From NCBI GenBank assembly GCA_013396755.1, contig VWZF01001875.1, forward strand, positions 620,001 to 684,000: DNA of 64,000 nucleotides. The letters are read 5' to 3'. Shown piece by piece: positions 59,515-64,000 of the stretch (its first letter is position 1; every line of letters starts with the position of its first letter). The stretch comes from Sclerurus mexicanus. Its lineage: Eukaryota > Chordata > Aves > Passeriformes > Furnariidae. Made by a program: the position numbers and the translations under genes. The notes under the pieces are model-generated. The model did not search any database. It saw nothing but the letters and a program-made list of their open reading frames with translations, and was not told the DNA's origin.

Positions 59515-62500
59515 CTAATGATGAAGCAGAAAGGTATCTCAAACAAATTCATTCTAAATTTACCTTCAAGTTAAATTTCCTCTCTTAATAATACCACTAT
59601 GTGTTTGTTAGGCTGTTTTCTAAGATTTTTTTTGTGCTATGAGAACTTGTGAGCAAACATATGGGTATCTGTCAATATCAGCACATTTGGATTTTCTTCA
59701 TTCCTATAGCATAAATCCATATTTTTGCTAATATTGAAGACTTTAATTTGTGTGAAAACCTATTCAAAGGCCCTCAGAGGAGTAGTAATTGTGTTTCATT
59801 TGGAGTTGATGAAATAAAAAAGACAGCAAATAATGTGTTACATGGTTATATTTAATGGGCACTAGTGCTGGGGAAAACATTATATAGTTATCTACAAAGT
59901 CAGGAATAAATTGTGTGTATCTCAAAGGTACTTTGACAAATAGGTCTGCAGTTCCAAAAGGCAGTTCATGGAAGGGTTGTGTGATGAATTCACTGACACT
60001 TTAAGTTCCCTAAATGTTGTTACTAAATGTTCCCTAAATGTTTTTTGTCTGTACACTTAGAATCACAATACCGTGTCATGTCATTACTTAAACAGGCTTT
60101 TTATATTTCCTTCTGTGTTATTGACTCATTTAGTTACCTGAATATAGAATCTCTTCTTCCCTATAGAGAACTGAGCATGTGAGCACTATGTTCTGCACTT
60201 GTTCCTAGAAATGTTCTGGATATAAAGTACTAAAGTACTACTTTTGAGCATCAAACAATAGACTGAATTATCCTTCAGTTATGTTCTGCTATGGTTCCTA
60301 CAGGGGCTGACAGCCTGGGCTCAGTCCTCTGGGACAGCAACATATGCTAATGCCTTAGGCATGGAGAAACATGGATCTGCTTATTGGTGTATTCTAGAAA
60401 TTACAATTAGTTTGCCTCATATGTTTTTCTCCTTCCTGGTTTCCTTTTGATTGCCTTCACTTTTCCAGTTTTCTCTCCACATGAATCAACTGTATTTTCC
60501 ACATGTGTTCTTGAAACTGAGCCACAGTGCCCTATTGTTTGCTTTCAATCAATCAAACCATGTTAACCGCTGTAAAACTTTCAATCCAGCATCCCTCCTT
60601 CCTTCTCTCTAAGTCCCCAGTGTGTCCTACAATCACCACTGTTTCTTCTGTACCTCAGTTTTGTTCCAATGGTCTGACTTTCACCTTCATTTTGGATACT
60701 GACCCTCTTTTTTGATAACTTTGACTTTCTTAAAAGCATCATACCTCTCTCTGTTTCTCCAAATTGCCCTTTACAACTCTAATTCTGTTCAGCATGTTTA
60801 TCAAGGCCATCTTATCAAGCCTCTATTTTCCAATGAAGTTTTCATGCATCTTCACATCAACAAATGTCATACTTCATTGATCTCCATCAGCACAAATATT
60901 ACCAGCTTCTCTTTCTTCACCTCACACCCATTTTCAATTTTAGGAAGTGCAGAATAATTTTCTTAGCCCAGCTTGGCTAATCACATTCAATCCTTCCTAA
61001 AATCCTTTTTCTTGCACAAGAAATGAGAGAATTATGAGAGCAGGAAATCAAGAAGATAACTGCTAGGACGAACCACATGGTGTAGCAGACACAAAAAAAG
61101 TTGAGAGACAAATTTTCCCAAATTATCCCCTGGATTTCCCAATGTTGTCTACTTAGTGTGTGTATCTTTTTTTTGTTTGTTTTTTCTTTTTACTGCTGGT
61201 GCTTCAGAGACTTTCCCTGAATTGTACCTACAGAATGCAGGAGTGACCCAGGTACCTGCTCAGAACTGCAAAGAGCTGTTTTGTGGGATTCAGTGAGACT
61301 GTTCCTAAAGCTTCAGCACAAACCTCAGGGTTGCTTTGTTTCTTGGCATGTTACTGATTACTTGCCTAGCACACGCATCTCTCTAAAAGAACATCCCATA
61401 ATGCTACAAGTAGGTGTAGTAGGTGTTCATTTGCAATTGTGCACATTGTTTTTCAGCTAAAATCTGTACTACAAATCCACCTGCTAATGAGCAGAGCCTC
61501 TTCCTGCTGAATTTATATTCTTTCCAACCCACCATTTCTCTTTTGCTGAGTGCAAAGTTGTTTTGAAACAACACCATCAGAAAAGTACTATACGGGGTTG
61601 CTGTCATTCATTGTTACAAGGGGCTGCATGAATAAGACAGTTTTCTTCCCAACAGAAATGTGTACTAATGGTCAAATGACCTGCAAACACAACCTGACTC
61701 TCATTAAAGTTAATAGGAATCAGATCTCCGACTTGCCTGACAATTGACAGGACACCACTTAGTAAGAAAGTTTGTTTAGAGAGAAAAAGGTTACCATCAG
61801 TTCTAAGATGCCTTAAATATTTTCCCCTTTCTGTTTCCCTTATCTTTTGTTTTGCCAAAAATAATTTTAAAAAGGCCTTCTAAAGCATAACACTTGAAAT
61901 ATTTTCCCTTCCCACAGTGCCTTTTTTTTTAGGTGTTCCTTCTGCCTTTCCTCAACCCACAGAAATGAACATGAACCTTTGCTAGGCATCATATTGCAGC
62001 TCTGAATTTTTTTTCAAATGAAAAAATAATCTTTCAGCTGTTCAGCACAACATTTTAGGTGAGACATTGCCTAAAATGGAAGGATGAAATTCACAGAAAG
62101 TATTGCAATGCTTTTTCTTTCTCTGTTCCTTTTATTTATTTATTTATTTTCTTCTTTTTTCCCCTGTTTATTGTTTCTTAGCTTGGTTATGTCCAGTTCA
62201 ACACTAAGTAGGCAACGCTATTAAATTCTAATCACTTGGTTGAACAAAACCCTGCTTCATAAATCATTCTTTAATAGCCTGTCTAAAATTTCTTTAGGGT
62301 GTTGGAACTGCATTGCAATGTTGCTTAGCCGATCAGACTCTAATTATAGAAATTATACACCCAGCAGTTAAACCAGTAAACAAGGCTTCTCAGATCGGTG
62401 CAGTAATCCTGTGTCAGTTAGGATCTTTCATGTTGATTCTGGATTTCTGTCACTCTCTAATCCTGCTGTGCTCTGAAATATCTACTGTTACATATCACCC

Positions 62501-64000
62501 CTGTACTACTTGGACTTCACATAGAGAGCTGTCTTAACTGCTGTTCAGAGCCTGCCTCACTACTATGCTTATTTAAAAGTAGATGCGTTTCAGCAATTAA
62601 CTCAAAAACATTTAAAATTATTCCGTAGCATGAGGCAGTACCATGGAACAGAACAGAGAAGAAAGAAAACCATCCTCGTAGTATTTTCTGGGTCATTATT
62701 TTAGTCTCCTGGTTATGATATAAAAGCTAAATTATTCAAGAAATATTACTGGTACTGTTGTTTTATAACAAGGAGTAAAATGAGAGGAGATATAAGGTTC
62801 TTTTCAAATGATTTCTGTGCCATGCATCACCTAACCATTCTCCATATTTTTATTTGGTTTTTTTAATAGTAGTTATTTCTACCACAAAGTTTGACAGTAT
62901 TACAGTTGCACCCCTGGAACTGGTTGAAATGTGAAGGGATCATGTAGGTTACAAAATGCAAAGTGTTAATTATTTTCCAGCTTCTTATTGTTAGGGTTAA
63001 ACTTTTTCTTTTAACAACATAAAACATTAGCAAAAAGTTGCAGGAGGAGGGAGATATGGAAGACAGAAAGAAGGATTAACTATTTGCAGTATAAAATTAA
63101 AATCACTGATCTTGTTTTGGGTTTTAATTCCTTTTGTTATCAATTTTTCTTTATGACGTTTTGTTGTGACCTGAATATGGGAACAAAACTTCAGTTTCAG
63201 TCCATCAGTTATAGCCTACCTATAATATCAGCTTTATTAGATGCAAAAGCTCCCGAACAGAATTAATACATGGCTGACAGAAACGTGGCTTAGTCTTGCT
63301 TTTGTAAAAACCAGAATGCATAAAGATCACTACCGTTCTCAGTGCATTTAATTTAGTAATCTAACTCAGGATGTGTATCTGGGAGGCTGATAAATGGGAA
63401 AGGTATCTGCTGATCCTCCAAAGCCCTGAAACAAAGGTGTGGGCAGGCTGCTTCCTTGTAATTTTGTTGAGCAACAGAAGAGCCTTCCATCTGTCCTTAT
63501 GGGCTGTTACTGAGCTGTATTCTGTAGGATCAAGAACCTCTAGGTTTATTTGGGTATTTTTTTTTAACAGTTCTCTGTGTGCTCCTGTATCTCAAAGGCA
63601 GTGATCATGTTTGTCTCAAATTACCATCTGTGCCTATGCAGAATTTCCTAAATTGTCATGTTTATAGCTTCACAGTCTTGAACTGGATGGGCTGAAAAGC
63701 AGATAGTCACCATTTGGCAGATGAAACAATAAAATGCTTCCCAGTGACAATCCAGTATTATCATGGAGTGTTTGTTTCAGGCACTACATTGACACAAAAA
63801 TATTTTTACTCACCCACGAGGCTAAACCAAAGTTTTATCCTTTGGGGTTATTGTATAAAAAGACCAAAGAAGGGCCTATGTTTTTGTTTAAACTGCTGAG
63901 TGGGAGGGAAGCCTTTTTTTGAGCCTCATTTTTGCACCAAGCACTTGCATGCACCCTTGAGCCTCCCCTGACCCCACTGAGAAGGAACAAATCCCAGCAC
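59515..64000. other. No gene seen; AT-rich and pyrimidine-rich non-coding DNA
   Basis: 60420-60800 is pyrimidine-rich on the plus strand and produces short spurious ORFs. GTTCCCTAAATGTT is duplicated at 60005-60018 and 60029-60042. (TTTA)n lies at 62131-62150. No gene or CR1 copy recognised to the window end. Confidence 0.55.
62131..62150. repeat. (TTTA)n microsatellite
   Basis: TTTATTTATTTATTTATTTT, about five units of a tetranucleotide repeat. Confidence 0.85.

Noticed and set aside
1..64000. CRISPR arrays, operons, rRNA or tRNA genes
   Set aside because: No regularly spaced repeats, tRNA cloverleaf with A/B boxes or rRNA motifs were found; the sequence character is vertebrate nuclear.

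Overview
The window looks like bird nuclear DNA, most likely from a passerine. Its only recognisable repeats in number are CR1 LINE fragments: eight pieces, about 3.3 kb or roughly 5% of the window. They are joined by a few LTR-like segments. No Alu/B1/L1-type mammalian repeats were recognised. The sequence is AT-rich, CpG-poor and without operons, Shine-Dalgarno sites or dense ORFs. Another CR1-rich sauropsid cannot be excluded. A 25-N gap inside a G run and a single N show that this is assembled scaffold sequence.

Layout. 1-5.4 kb is AT-rich non-coding DNA with one plus-strand CR1 (1.1-1.7 kb) and several splice-bounded exon candidates. 5.4-6.3 kb holds two adjacent LTR-like segments, of which the second has a diverged relative at 24.2-24.55 kb. 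A second CR1 lies at 8.6-9.06 kb, followed by the gap at 9.89 kb and a low-stop block at 10.0-10.4 kb. 10.4-22 kb is almost featureless apart from a small CR1 piece at 13.1 kb. 22.0-25.4 kb is the most suggestive stretch for real exons. It has a CpG-retaining block with a protein-like open frame ending in a stop (22.1 kb) and two short splice-bounded open segments (23.05 and 25.26 kb). 25.4-41 kb is non-coding with a small CR1 piece at 30.1 kb. CR1 copies follow at 41.0 kb (-), 44.8 kb (+), 56.4 kb (+) and 57.3-58.5 kb (-). The last is the longest and keeps a decayed reverse-transcriptase segment. The rest is AT-rich intronic or intergenic-type sequence with microsatellites, short local duplications, G-quadruplex candidates and traces of ancient amniote repeats.

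No complete protein-coding gene, rRNA, tRNA or CRISPR array can be supported. The window is best read as part of a very long intron or a gene desert. The exon candidates were found by eye from splice-site and open-frame patterns. Each is weak alone, they lie on both strands, and none could be matched to a protein I recognise. No previously undescribed system can be demonstrated; the 22.0-25.4 kb stretch is the best place to look.
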